NCBI GenBank assembly: GCA_020851795.1
Contig: JADZCA010000096.1
Span: 1 to 50,464 of the forward strand
DNA: 50,464 nt
From: Planctomycetota bacterium
Lineage (GTDB): Bacteria; Planctomycetota; PLA2; JAEUHO01
Direction of reading: 5' to 3'
Shown: piece after piece, positions 23,953-32,115 of the stretch
Layout of the letters: the number at the start of each line of letters is the position of its first letter
How positions within the stretch are numbered: the first letter of the stretch is position 1
The notes under the pieces: model-generated
What the model saw: only the letters and a program-made list of their open reading frames with translations
Databases searched by the model: none
Told to the model about the DNA's origin: nothing
Made by a program: the position numbers and the translations under genes

Positions 23953-26808
23953 CTACGGGTGCGACGAGGCGTCCACGGGGCTCGTGCCGGCGTCCGCCTC
24001 CGTGAGGTCGCCGAAGCCGTCGCCGTCGCGGTCACGGCCGAGGCGGGGCCCGAGCCCGCGCGCGACCGCCGTGAAGGTGAGCTCGGCGCCCGGCGCGGCG
24101 AGCGCCTTGAGCGCCGCGTCGGTGAAGGTCTCGCCGTCCCGGTCGCTGCGCCACACGCCGGTGGCGCGGTCGAAGGCGAAGCCGCGCGGCACACCCGAGA
24201 CCCGCCCGCGAGCCACGAGGTCGATCGCGCCCGACGAGGCGAGCAGGCCGAGGAGGTCGAGCGTCGCGTCCGACGCCGACGAGGCGAGCGTCACCTGCAC
24301 CCCGACGGCGGCGTGGCTGTCCTTGCCCGGCGTGCCGGGCGCCTCGAGCGGCGTGGCGGTCGAGCCCTGCGGCAGGTCGGACCCCGAGAACGCGAGCAGG
24401 AACGCGACGAGGTCGGCCACGTCCTGGTCGCTCGTCACGTTGAAGACGGGCTCGGTGACGAAGCGCGCCAGCGAGTCCACGCTGCCGTCGTGCAGGAAGC
24501 CGACGCCGGCACGGTTCGACGTCTGCGTGAAGTCGCAGCCGACCTTGTCGTAGAGGTTGCGCAGCTGCGGGATCTTCATCGAGACGTTGGTCGAGCCGTC
24601 CACGCTCACCACGCCGTGGTGACGCTCGCCGAGCGGGCCGGGCGGGATCGGCGACGCGCCGAACAGCGAGAGCGTGAAGTCGGGGCCGGTCCCCGTCGGC
24701 AGCGTGTGGCAGGTCACGCACTGGAAGCCCGCCACGCCCGCGTCGAGGTTCGCCGTCCGGTAGAGCGTGAGCCCGTGGGCCGCGTTCCCGTCGGGCAACG
24801 GCTGGCCGGCCGGCGCGAAGCGGCCGGTCGTGAAGTGGCCCGGCAGCGGGAGCTGCGTCGGGAGCGAGTTGTCGAGCGGCCGGAACGGGTTGGGCGGGAC
24901 CGTGACGGTCGCGAGGAAGTCCTCGAGCTCCTGCATCTCCACCGGGCCGAGCGCGTCGTCGTCGCCCTGGAGGTTGGCGAAGGCGAGGGCGAACTCCTCG
25001 AGCCCGTCGCGGTCGCCTCGCCAGTGGAACGGCTCGTGGCCCACGATGTCGAGCAGCGTCTGCGTCGCCATCGGCCCCTTCATCGGGTGGAAGCCCTCGC
25101 ACGCGGTCACCAGCGCCGAAATGCAGTTCTGGTCGAACGGCTTCACCGTGCCCGACGGGTCGCCGAGGTCCCACGCGAGCCGGTCCATGCGCGCGTCCGC
25201 GTGGCAGGACGCGCAGGCGACGTGGCCCAGCCCCGACGTCGCGTGCGTGTCGTAGAGGTGGCGGCGGCCCGTGCGCACGACCGCCGGGGTCGGGTCGAAG
25301 GTCGGGACGCGCGCGACCTCGGCCCACGCCGCGGTGTCCACGACGGAGACGCTCCCCTCGAAGCGGTTCCAGACGTAGAGCCGCGAGCGCGCCGCGTCCA
25401 CCGCGAGGCCCGCCGGCCCGGCGCCGAGCGGCAGCGGGGTCGCGACCCGCTGGCCCGTGGCGTCGAGCGCGAGGAGGTTGCCCGAACCCATGCCCGTGAC
25501 GTAGAGCCGGGTCCCGTCGGCGCTCCAGACCGCGCCGCGCGGGTCCCCCAGCGACAGGTCGCGCTGGGCCTGCGCGACGCTCGGCACGGCGTAGGTCAGG
25601 TGCGGGTTGAGGTCCACGCGCCCGAAGCCCGCCGGCACCGCGGGGTCGCCGAGCGAGACGAGCACGCGCAGGAACCGTCCCTCGAGGACCGGCTCGAAGC
25701 GGACCTCGTTGGTCGCGTCCGTGCCGACCACCGCGAGCCGGCCCGTGGTCGGCTGCACGGCGAGGTCCATGCACAGGTTCATCAGCCCGGGGACGTAGGA
25801 GACGCCGAGCGTCGCCGTGTCGAGGACGACGACGTCGCGGTCGGGGAGGTCCCAGCCGGGCGCACGGCCCGAGAGCGACGCCTGCGGGCCCGACACGAAG
25901 GACGTCCAGTCGGCGCCGGTGTCGTCGCGCCACGCACCACCCGCGTCGCGCTTGACGATGAGCGCGACCGCGGGGGCCGCGGGGTTGCCCGGGTTGACCG
26001 CGGGGACGAACACGCCCGCGCCGTTGGGCGGCGGGTTGACGCCGCCGTGCGGCCCGGCGGCGTTGCTGACCACGTTGGGCGGGAACCCGAGCGCGGCGCC
26101 GGGTGCGCCCTGCGCGCCGCCCCCGAGCACCGTGGAGGCGTTGCCCGACTCGAACACCGCGGCGTAGACCTTGAGCCCGTCGGGGCTCACGGCGAGCGCC
26201 CGCGGGTCCTCGGCGTCCACCGCGACGCGCACCGGCGGCGTCGCGAGGTTGCCGGGGTCGAAGACGAGGATCGTGTTCGCCTGGCTGCACGAGACGAACG
26301 CCCGCACCGGCGAGCCGGCGAACACGACGTCGCACGGCTCGTCGAGCGTGCGCAACGTCGCACGCACCCGGCGCGTCGGGAGGTCCACCACGCTCACCGA
26401 GTCGGAGAGCTGGTTGACCACCCACACCTCGGTCGCGGAGCGGAAGCGCACCGACACCGGCTCGAGGCCCACGAACACCGACCCCGTCGGCACGGGGACG
26501 CCCGACGAGACGTCGAAGGTCTCGAGCCGCGCGTCGGGCGTGTTCGTCACGGCGAGCGTCGTGCCGTCGGGCCCGAGCGCCACCGCGTGGACGGGCGGCG
26601 TCTCGTAGTTGACGAAGGCGAGCGCGGCCGGCGTCCCCCCGCCGCCGCCGCCCCCGCTGCCGCCGCACGCGATGAGGAGCAGCCCCGCGACGAGCGCGGC
26701 GCTCCGCTTCGAGGCGGGTCGGCGACCGCGCGGGGCGGCGGCGGTCGAGGGCGGGACGCCCGGAAGGTCGAGGCGTCCGGGACGCGTGGAGGGGAGCACG
26801 CGGCGCAT
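23953..26808 (-). CDS. Lipoprotein: YVTN-type beta-propeller + di-heme cytochrome c
   Basis: The product is 951 residues with lipobox LLLIAC and a poly-Gly linker; the N-region before the hydrophobic core is unusually long, so the true start may be inside. Residues of about 65-510 are beta-propeller blades (VHAVALGPDGTTLAVTNTPD, SVSVVDLPTRRVRATLRTLD). They are followed by two heme sites, CASCH (about residue 531) and CVTCH (about 696). The second is in a MauG/cytochrome-c-peroxidase-like segment (GFHPMKGPMATQTLLDIVGH, LHDGSVDSLARFV). The C-terminal RDRDGDGFGDLTEAD is a calcium-binding type-3-like repeat. Predicted periplasmic electron-transfer or peroxidase-type protein. Confidence 0.8.
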   Translation of the reverse strand: MRRVLPSTRPGRLDLPGVPPSTAAAPRGRRPASKRSAALVAGLLLIACGGSGGGGGGGTPAALAFVNYETPPVHAVALGPDGTTLAVTNTPDARLETFDVSSGVPVPTGSVFVGLEPVSVRFRSATEVWVVNQLSDSVSVVDLPTRRVRATLRTLDEPCDVVFAGSPVRAFVSCSQANTILVFDPGNLATPPVRVAVDAEDPRALAVSPDGLKVYAAVFESGNASTVLGGGAQGAPGAALGFPPNVVSNAAGPHGGVNPPPNGAGVFVPAVNPGNPAAPAVALIVKRDAGGAWRDDTGADWTSFVSGPQASLSGRAPGWDLPDRDVVVLDTATLGVSYVPGLMNLCMDLAVQPTTGRLAVVGTDATNEVRFEPVLEGRFLRVLVSLGDPAVPAGFGRVDLNPHLTYAVPSVAQAQRDLSLGDPRGAVWSADGTRLYVTGMGSGNLLALDATGQRVATPLPLGAGPAGLAVDAARSRLYVWNRFEGSVSVVDTAAWAEVARVPTFDPTPAVVRTGRRHLYDTHATSGLGHVACASCHADARMDRLAWDLGDPSGTVKPFDQNCISALVTACEGFHPMKGPMATQTLLDIVGHEPFHWRGDRDGLEEFALAFANLQGDDDALGPVEMQELEDFLATVTVPPNPFRPLDNSLPTQLPLPGHFTTGRFAPAGQPLPDGNAAHGLTLYRTANLDAGVAGFQCVTCHTLPTGTGPDFTLSLFGASPIPPGPLGERHHGVVSVDGSTNVSMKIPQLRNLYDKVGCDFTQTSNRAGVGFLHDGSVDSLARFVTEPVFNVTSDQDVADLVAFLLAFSGSDLPQGSTATPLEAPGTPGKDSHAAVGVQVTLASSASDATLDLLGLLASSGAIDLVARGRVSGVPRGFAFDRATGVWRSDRDGETFTDAALKALAAPGAELTFTAVARGLGPRLGRDRDGDGFGDLTEADAGTSPVDASSHP

Positions 26809-26922
26809 GGTACCGAACCCCGCGTCCGACCCGCTCGCGGGCCCGCGGCGCCCACCGGCACCGAGCCCGCCGCACCGCCTCCCGCGCGTCGGGCCCCCGT
26901 CGGGGCACGCGGATCCGGCGTG

Positions 26923-27795
26923 CTACGCGCCTCCCCTCGTGCGGCGGGCGACGACGTACATCGCACGGCCGAGGTGCCAGCCGGTGACGGCGCTGACGAG
27001 GCGGTGCGCCTGGTGGGCGACGCCCGTCGCGAACGAGCGCTCGAGCTCCACGTCGTCCACGCCGAACTCGAGCACGCGCAGGCCGACCCGCGCCATCGTC
27101 CGCCGGAGCGTGGTCGGGACGAAGTGCGTGAGGTGGATCTCCTCGCCCCACCCGAGCGTGCCGAGCGGGCGCTTCCGCCGCCGCCGCCACAGCAACGGTC
27201 GGCGCTCGTTGGGGACCGCGACGGCCACGATGCCGCCCGGCCGCAGCGTGGCCTCGACCTTGGCGAGGACGCGGCCCGGCCACGGCACGTGCTCGAGGAC
27301 GTGCCACAGCGTCACGACGTCGAAGGACGCCTCCGGCACGTCGAGCGCGAGGAAGTCCCCGATCTGCGGCTCGAACCCGCGGCGCCGCACGTGGTCGGCG
27401 CCCGCCGCGCTGACCTCGGTGCACCGGACCGCGTACGCGCCGGCCGCGTGGCGGAGGAACTCGCCGTCGCCGGTCCCGATGTCGAGCAGGTCCCCCGACG
27501 GCCGAAACCGCGCGATCGTGCGGAGCCGCTTGCGCCACAGCAGGTCGCGGACGGGCCGCTCGTCCTGCCACCGCGCGTAGGTGGTCCCCGCGTCGTAGGA
27601 GCGGACGATCTCGCGCTGCGTGGGTCGCGGGGACCGGTAGAGCACGCGACAGGTCGCGCACTGCGAGACGTCGGGGAGGAAGCGCGCGCGCCCGCCCGGC
27701 GACTCGCACACGGGGCAGCACGCGACGTCCTCGAGCTCGAGGAACGCCCGCGCGCCGGCCGGGGACGGCGGGGCCGGGTGCGACGAGGCGTGCAT
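26923..27795 (-). CDS. Class I SAM methyltransferase with N-terminal zinc ribbon
   Basis: The product is 290 residues from ATG 27795; a GTG 42 bases earlier is also possible. The N-terminus has two CxxC pairs (CPVC at 27-30 and CATC at 46-49) forming a zinc ribbon, with VLYRSPRPTQREI after it. The methyltransferase follows: DLLDIGTGDGEFLRH (motif I), FDVVTLWHVLEHVPWPGRVL and LRPGGIVAVAVPN. This domain order is common in SAM methyltransferases of O-antigen or lipid pathways. It lies downstream of the DUF3300-DUF2950 pair in the same direction. Confidence 0.8.
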   Translation of the reverse strand: MHASSHPAPPSPAGARAFLELEDVACCPVCESPGGRARFLPDVSQCATCRVLYRSPRPTQREIVRSYDAGTTYARWQDERPVRDLLWRKRLRTIARFRPSGDLLDIGTGDGEFLRHAAGAYAVRCTEVSAAGADHVRRRGFEPQIGDFLALDVPEASFDVVTLWHVLEHVPWPGRVLAKVEATLRPGGIVAVAVPNERRPLLWRRRRKRPLGTLGWGEEIHLTHFVPTTLRRTMARVGLRVLEFGVDDVELERSFATGVAHQAHRLVSAVTGWHLGRAMYVVARRTRGGA

Positions 27796-27883
27796 CGGCG
27801 GACGCGGCGGCTGCGGAGACGCGGGGCGGGCGGTCACGGACGCGACGACGACCCGCGGCCGTCGTCGCGGCCGCGCGCGGGCG

Positions 27884-28873
27884 TCACTTCGTCGGGAGCG
27901 GGGCCACCGACGCGCCGCCGACGGGGAGGATCTCCTCGCCGGGCTTCACCTCGGTCCACGTCTCGTCGGGGTCGTAGACGTCCATCGCGCGCACGACGTC
28001 GAGCGACTTCTCGCCGAGGTCCTTCTGGAAGACCTTGCCGTGGTGGCTGACGAGGAAGGTCATGACGCCGGTCTTGCCGTGCTCGGCCGGGACGGCGACG
28101 AGCGCGAAGCCCGCGATCATGTTGCCGTTGATGACGTAGGAGTGCGCGCCCCCGGGCGCCTCGGAGCCCTGACCCTTCAGGATCCGCCAGAAGTAGCCGG
28201 CGTACGGGCTGCGCGCGTCCTGGGCCCCGTTCTTGAGCGGGACGAGGGCCACGCCGAGCGGCGACGGGTCGTCGTCGGTGGAGTCGGCCCAGTACAGGCC
28301 GTCGTGCTTGCCCTCCGACGACAAGATGCGCTGCGCGTACTCGCGGACCTCGTCGCCGTCGCGGTCCTTGGCGGCGTAGGCCGCCTGCAGGTCCACGTAC
28401 GTCCGGCACAGCCCGATCACCTCGAGCTCGTGACGGCCGATCTGGCGCGCGAGCACCTCCTCGCGGCCCGCCGCGACGTCGAACGCGTAGCGGTCGCCGC
28501 TCTTGACCAGCGGGATCGGGAACGGCCAGCCGTCGTCGCCGAAGAGGAGGGTCACGCGGCCGTCGTCGCCGACGTCGGTGCCCAGCTTCAGCTTGACGTC
28601 GGCGGCCATGACCTTGCGGCTCGAGGCCACGACCGGGTCGGCGCCCTTCTCGACGAGGTCCTCGCTGCCGGCGCCGAGGACGAGCCGCAGCGCCTGGTCG
28701 TCGTTCTTCTCGAACGCGTCGGCAAGGGCGTCCGCGGCGTCCTTGGGCGTCGCGTAGGACCCGACGGCGGGGGCCGGCGCGGCGGCGGGAGCGGCGTCGC
28801 CCGCGAACACGCGGGCGGAGGTGCACACGGCGGCCCCGAGGAGGAGCGCGAGCGCGGCGCGGGAGAGGTTCAT
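27884..28873 (-). CDS. DUF2950 family exported protein
   Basis: The product is 329 residues with a signal peptide (ALALLLGAAVCTSARVFAGD). The family signature is strong: YATPKDAADALADAFEKNDD, WPFPIPLVKSGDRYAFD, GREEVLARQIGRHELEVIGL, YVDLQAAYAAKDRDGD and SEGKHDGLYW. DUF2950 proteins are periplasmic and are usually encoded right after a DUF3300 protein, as here (22-bp gap). GGAG precedes the ATG. Role unknown. Confidence 0.92.
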   Translation of the reverse strand: MNLSRAALALLLGAAVCTSARVFAGDAAPAAAPAPAVGSYATPKDAADALADAFEKNDDQALRLVLGAGSEDLVEKGADPVVASSRKVMAADVKLKLGTDVGDDGRVTLLFGDDGWPFPIPLVKSGDRYAFDVAAGREEVLARQIGRHELEVIGLCRTYVDLQAAYAAKDRDGDEVREYAQRILSSEGKHDGLYWADSTDDDPSPLGVALVPLKNGAQDARSPYAGYFWRILKGQGSEAPGGAHSYVINGNMIAGFALVAVPAEHGKTGVMTFLVSHHGKVFQKDLGEKSLDVVRAMDVYDPDETWTEVKPGEEILPVGGASVAPLPTK

Positions 28874-28895
28874 CGTGGGGCTCCGGGGGCGAGGA

Positions 28896-30362
28896 TCAGT
28901 GCTTCTTCTTCGGCGGCGGGGGCGGCGTCTCGCCCGGCTGCGGCTTCTTCTTGCTCTGCTTGCCGCGGTTGGACCAGTCGCGGGTGTCCTTCGGCGGGGT
29001 CGGGTGCAGCTTCGTCGGCGAGACGGGCTGCGGGGCCGGCTTCACCTTCGGGACGTGCGGGACCTGCGGCACCGGCTGCGGGACCGGCTGCGGGACCGGC
29101 TGCGGCGTCGGGGTGGGCTTGCGGTGCGGCACCGGCTGGGTGGTCGGCGGCGGCGTCTTGTGGAGGCTCTCCTTGCCGCGCTGCGACGACGGGTCGTACC
29201 CCTTGGCGGGGACCGGCTGCGGCGCGACGAGCGGGCCACCGGGCTTGCTCGGCTTGCCGTAGCCGGGGTCCACGGGCGGAGGCTTGCCGTAGCCGGGATC
29301 GACGGGCGGAGGCTTGCCGTAGCCCGGGTCCACCGCGCCGGGCTTGCCGTACTTCGGCTTCGCCGGGAGCGGCGTCGGCGTCGGGGACGGCGTGTACGGG
29401 CGCCGGTCGTAGCCCGGCCGCGTCGCCGGCGGCGGGACCACCGGCCGCGGCGTGCCGGGACGCACCGCGGGGTAGACGGGGAGCGGGCGCGACGGCCGGA
29501 CGACGGGGTAGCCGCCGTAGGGCACCGGGCGCGGCCGGTAGGCGGGCGGCGGGCGCCAGTACCCGGGCCGGTTGGGGCCGGCGTACCAGCCGGGCGGACG
29601 CGGGTGGCCCCAGTAGTGGATCTCGTTGTGGACGTAGATCCCGCCGTGCCAGCCGTGGTGGTGGTGCCAGTCCCACCACCCCCACCCGATCTCGTGCCAC
29701 GCCCACGCGCCGGCCACGCCGATCGCGAAGCCGAGGGTGAAGTCGAGCAGCGGCCGCGGCGTGCCGTAGACGGGGCGGGTGACGACGACGGGGTCGTAGA
29801 CGGGGACGTAGACGACCTGCGGGTTCGTCGGCTGGATGACGATCACCGTCGTGCCGGCGGGCGCCTCGGGCGCGGGCTCCTCCTTCACCGTGATCTGCGC
29901 GCCGCTCGAGAGGTTGCCCGCGTCCTTGGTCTCGCGGCGGAAGTCCTGGATCGCCTGCAGGACCTCGGCCTGCTGCGTGGCGACCGCGCTCCCCATCTGC
30001 TCCATCCACTCGAGGTTCTCGTTGAGCCACTTGAGGACGTCGGGGTACTGGACGAGCGCCTGCACGCTGCCGTCCCAACCGCGGTCCTCGGGCACGGACG
30101 CGACGTTGCCGCCCTGCGCGTCGAGCCACCGCGCGGCGGCGACCACGTCGAGGGGGAACGTCGTGGCGGGCAGCAGCGACGACAGCACCGCGTCGGGGTA
30201 GAGCGCGACGGGCCCGACGAGCTCGCGGAGCTGGGCCGGCGACAGCTTCGTCGCGGGCGCCTCCTCGGCGAAGGCCGTCGGCTCGCGGCCCGGCGCGCCG
30301 CCGAGCCCGCAGACGACGAGGAGCGCCGCGGCCGACCACCACGCGCGAGCGTGCCTCTGCAT
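28896..30362 (-). CDS. DUF3300 family exported protein with long Pro-rich C-terminus
   Basis: The product is 488 residues. The ATG at 30362 follows GGAGG and gives a signal peptide. Residues of about 40-150 are DUF3300: LSPAQLRELVGPVALYPDAV, FPLDVVAAARWLDAQ, WDGSVQALVQYPDVLKWLNE. A hydrophobic/aromatic stretch (FAIGVAGAWAWHEIGWGWWD) and a His/Trp cluster follow. The last 220 residues are proline-rich with a tandem 10-residue repeat (YGKPPPVDPG) and PQPVPQPVP. It forms a probable operon with DUF2950. Confidence 0.9.
   Translation of the reverse strand: MQRHARAWWSAAALLVVCGLGGAPGREPTAFAEEAPATKLSPAQLRELVGPVALYPDAVLSSLLPATTFPLDVVAAARWLDAQGGNVASVPEDRGWDGSVQALVQYPDVLKWLNENLEWMEQMGSAVATQQAEVLQAIQDFRRETKDAGNLSSGAQITVKEEPAPEAPAGTTVIVIQPTNPQVVYVPVYDPVVVTRPVYGTPRPLLDFTLGFAIGVAGAWAWHEIGWGWWDWHHHHGWHGGIYVHNEIHYWGHPRPPGWYAGPNRPGYWRPPPAYRPRPVPYGGYPVVRPSRPLPVYPAVRPGTPRPVVPPPATRPGYDRRPYTPSPTPTPLPAKPKYGKPGAVDPGYGKPPPVDPGYGKPPPVDPGYGKPSKPGGPLVAPQPVPAKGYDPSSQRGKESLHKTPPPTTQPVPHRKPTPTPQPVPQPVPQPVPQVPHVPKVKPAPQPVSPTKLHPTPPKDTRDWSNRGKQSKKKPQPGETPPPPPKKKH
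29251..29355 (-). repeat. 30-bp in-frame tandem repeat inside the DUF3300 gene
   Basis: About three and a half units of 30 bp starting at 29251, 29281, 29311 and 29341 encode YGKPPPVDPG. The units differ by only a few bases, so copy number may vary between strains by slippage. Confidence 0.8.
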
Positions 30363-30621
30363 CACGACCTCCACCGCCCCGAGCGCGAGGGCGGGCCCGA
30401 AGACCGCCCCAACGTACCGGAACGGGAGCCGGGCGCGGCCACCTCGCCGCACCGCCGGCCCCGCCCGGGGAGGTTCGCGGGCACCGGATCGGGAACCGCC
30501 CTCGCGTGCGACGGGGCCCGCTTGACGCGACCCGCGCGGGCGCCGAGGCTGCGCGCGGCGGCACGACGGCGTCGCGCGCGGGAGAGCCCGCCGCACCGGC
30601 GGCCCGCGGAGGGAGGAGCTC

Positions 30622-31047
30622 GTGGACGTCTCTCGTGCGGTGGAGCGGTGGGCGGCGTGGGCGCCTCGCCTCTTGAGCGTGCTGCGGATCGTGGCCGCGT
30701 TCCTGTTCATCCAGGCGGGCACGATGAAGCTGTTCGCGTTCCCCGTGGGCATGCCGCCCGACGGCGGCACGGCGGAGCTGTTCTCGCAGGTGGGCCTCGG
30801 CGGCGTGCTCGAGGCGTTCGGCGGGGCGCTCCTCCTCGTGGGCTTGTTCACCCGTCCCGTGGCGTTCCTGCTCTCGGGGACGATGGCGGTCGCGTACTTC
30901 CAGTTCCACGCCCCGGGCGGATTCTGGCCCGTCGTCAACGGCGGGTCGCCCGCGATCCTCTTCTGTTTCGTGTGGCTCTACGTCTCCGCGGCGGGCGCCG
31001 GTCCTTGGAGCCTCGACGCGGTGCGTGCCCGCACCCGAGGCGCCTGA
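30622..31047 (+). CDS. DoxX family membrane protein
   Basis: The product is 141 residues from GTG 30622 with GGGAGGAG upstream. The sequence LSVLRIVAAFLFIQAGTMKL, VGLGGVLEAFGGALLLVGLF, FLLSGTMAVAYFQFHAP and ILFCFVWLYVSAAGAGPWSL gives the four-helix DoxX layout with the conserved G-K-L and PGGFWP elements. DoxX proteins are small membrane proteins linked to oxidative or redox stress in some bacteria. It is divergent from DUF3300 across a 259-bp spacer in which I see no clear motif. Confidence 0.88.
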   Translation: MDVSRAVERWAAWAPRLLSVLRIVAAFLFIQAGTMKLFAFPVGMPPDGGTAELFSQVGLGGVLEAFGGALLLVGLFTRPVAFLLSGTMAVAYFQFHAPGGFWPVVNGGSPAILFCFVWLYVSAAGAGPWSLDAVRARTRGA

Positions 31048-31110
31048 CGCCGACGTCCGCGGGATACGCGGTACGCGGTGCCAGGAAGGACACGCGGGAC
31101 ACGCGGGGAC

Positions 31111-31165
31111 GCGGTGCCAGGAAAGTTGTTTTCACGCGGCGTGAAAACAACTTTCCTGGCACCGC
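31111..31165. repeat. Near-perfect 55-bp palindrome (REP/REPIN-like)
   Basis: Two arms of 27 bp (31111-31137 and 31139-31165) are perfectly complementary around one central base; the core reads GGTGCCAGGAAAGTTGTTTT. A partial direct copy of the arm start (ACGCGGTGCCAGGAA, 31073-31087) lies 36 bp upstream. It sits between the DoxX 3' end and the convergent exported protein. A role as bidirectional terminator or as a REP-type element handled by a RAYT transposase is inferred. Confidence 0.8.
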
Positions 31166-31181
31166 CGAGCACGGCGACGAG

Positions 31182-32009
31182 CTACCGACCCGGCGGCGGC
31201 GGCAGGTCGCCGTCCGGCATCGCGCGCGGCTTCGGGGACAGCGCGTCACGCGCCGCGTCGCGCTTCTCCTCGGGGACCGCGGCGAGGATGCGCGCGACCG
31301 GCACCTCGAAGCGCGTCCACGTCGTCGGACGACCCTCGCTGCGCGCCGTGCCGCGCGCGGTCGCGCGCCGCCACGACGCCGCGCGACGCCCCACGTCCCA
31401 CGCGACGTCGGCGCCCAGCGTGCGGCGGAGCGGATCCGCGATCGACCACGCGACCCGCTCGGCCGCGAGCGTCGTCGCCTGCGCCTTCGCGACGTCCTCG
31501 CGCTCGGCGGAGACCTCGAGCGCGAACACCCAGGTCTCACGGGCGACCCCCGCGCGCTCGGCCCACTCGGGCGGCTCCGACATCGCGGTCCACGCGGGCG
31601 CGTCGGCGGGTTCGGCGCGCTCGAGCGCCGCCTGCGCGCCGAGCGAGCGGTCACCCACGGCCGGCGGCGTCTTGTGGAACGCCCGACGAAGCGTGGGCGC
31701 GGCGGCGAAGGGAAGCTCGAGCAGCACGTCCGCCCCGTCACCGAGGACGCCGCGGAGCCGCCACGCGAGCGCACCGCGGACGCTCGTGAGGACCCACTCG
31801 TCGCTGTGCGGCACGGCGAGGCTCAGCTGGTTCGACTGGCTCGCCACGACGCCCCGCACGACGCCGTCGCCGGCGCCGTCCGTCCACGGCGGGGGCCCGT
31901 CCTTCGACACCCACGCCTCCGACGAAGGCGGCCCCTCGTCGCCCGCGACCGCGGGCCCCGCCGTCGCCCCCAGCACCGTCGCCAGGAGGAGCGTCTGGAT
32001 CCTGCGCAT
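31182..32009 (-). CDS. Exported protein of unknown function
   Basis: The product is 275 residues. The ATG at 32009 gives a signal peptide (MRRIQTLLLATVLGATAGPA cleaved near VAGDEGPP). The mature protein is mixed alpha/beta with LSLAVPHSDEWVLTSVRGAL and a Trp-containing motif (WVFALEVSAEREDVAKAQAT). It ends in a Pro-rich tail (LPPPPGR). No family recognised. The stop lies 16 bp from the 55-bp palindrome. Confidence 0.6.
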   Translation of the reverse strand: MRRIQTLLLATVLGATAGPAVAGDEGPPSSEAWVSKDGPPPWTDGAGDGVVRGVVASQSNQLSLAVPHSDEWVLTSVRGALAWRLRGVLGDGADVLLELPFAAAPTLRRAFHKTPPAVGDRSLGAQAALERAEPADAPAWTAMSEPPEWAERAGVARETWVFALEVSAEREDVAKAQATTLAAERVAWSIADPLRRTLGADVAWDVGRRAASWRRATARGTARSEGRPTTWTRFEVPVARILAAVPEEKRDAARDALSPKPRAMPDGDLPPPPGR

Positions 32010-32115
32010 GCGCGGGTCCCTCACGGAGCGCCGGGCAGTGTACGGGCGTCGAGCGCGCTCAGGCGACCCGCCCCCCGGGGGACGCGGCGCCGCGCCCGAT
32101 CGGTATCCTTGGCGC

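Noticed and set aside
21316..28050. A 2,244-codon open frame on the plus strand.
   Set aside because: It is antisense to several well-recognised genes (TPR, DUF2200, cytochrome c/propeller, methyltransferase). Very high G+C keeps antisense frames free of stops.
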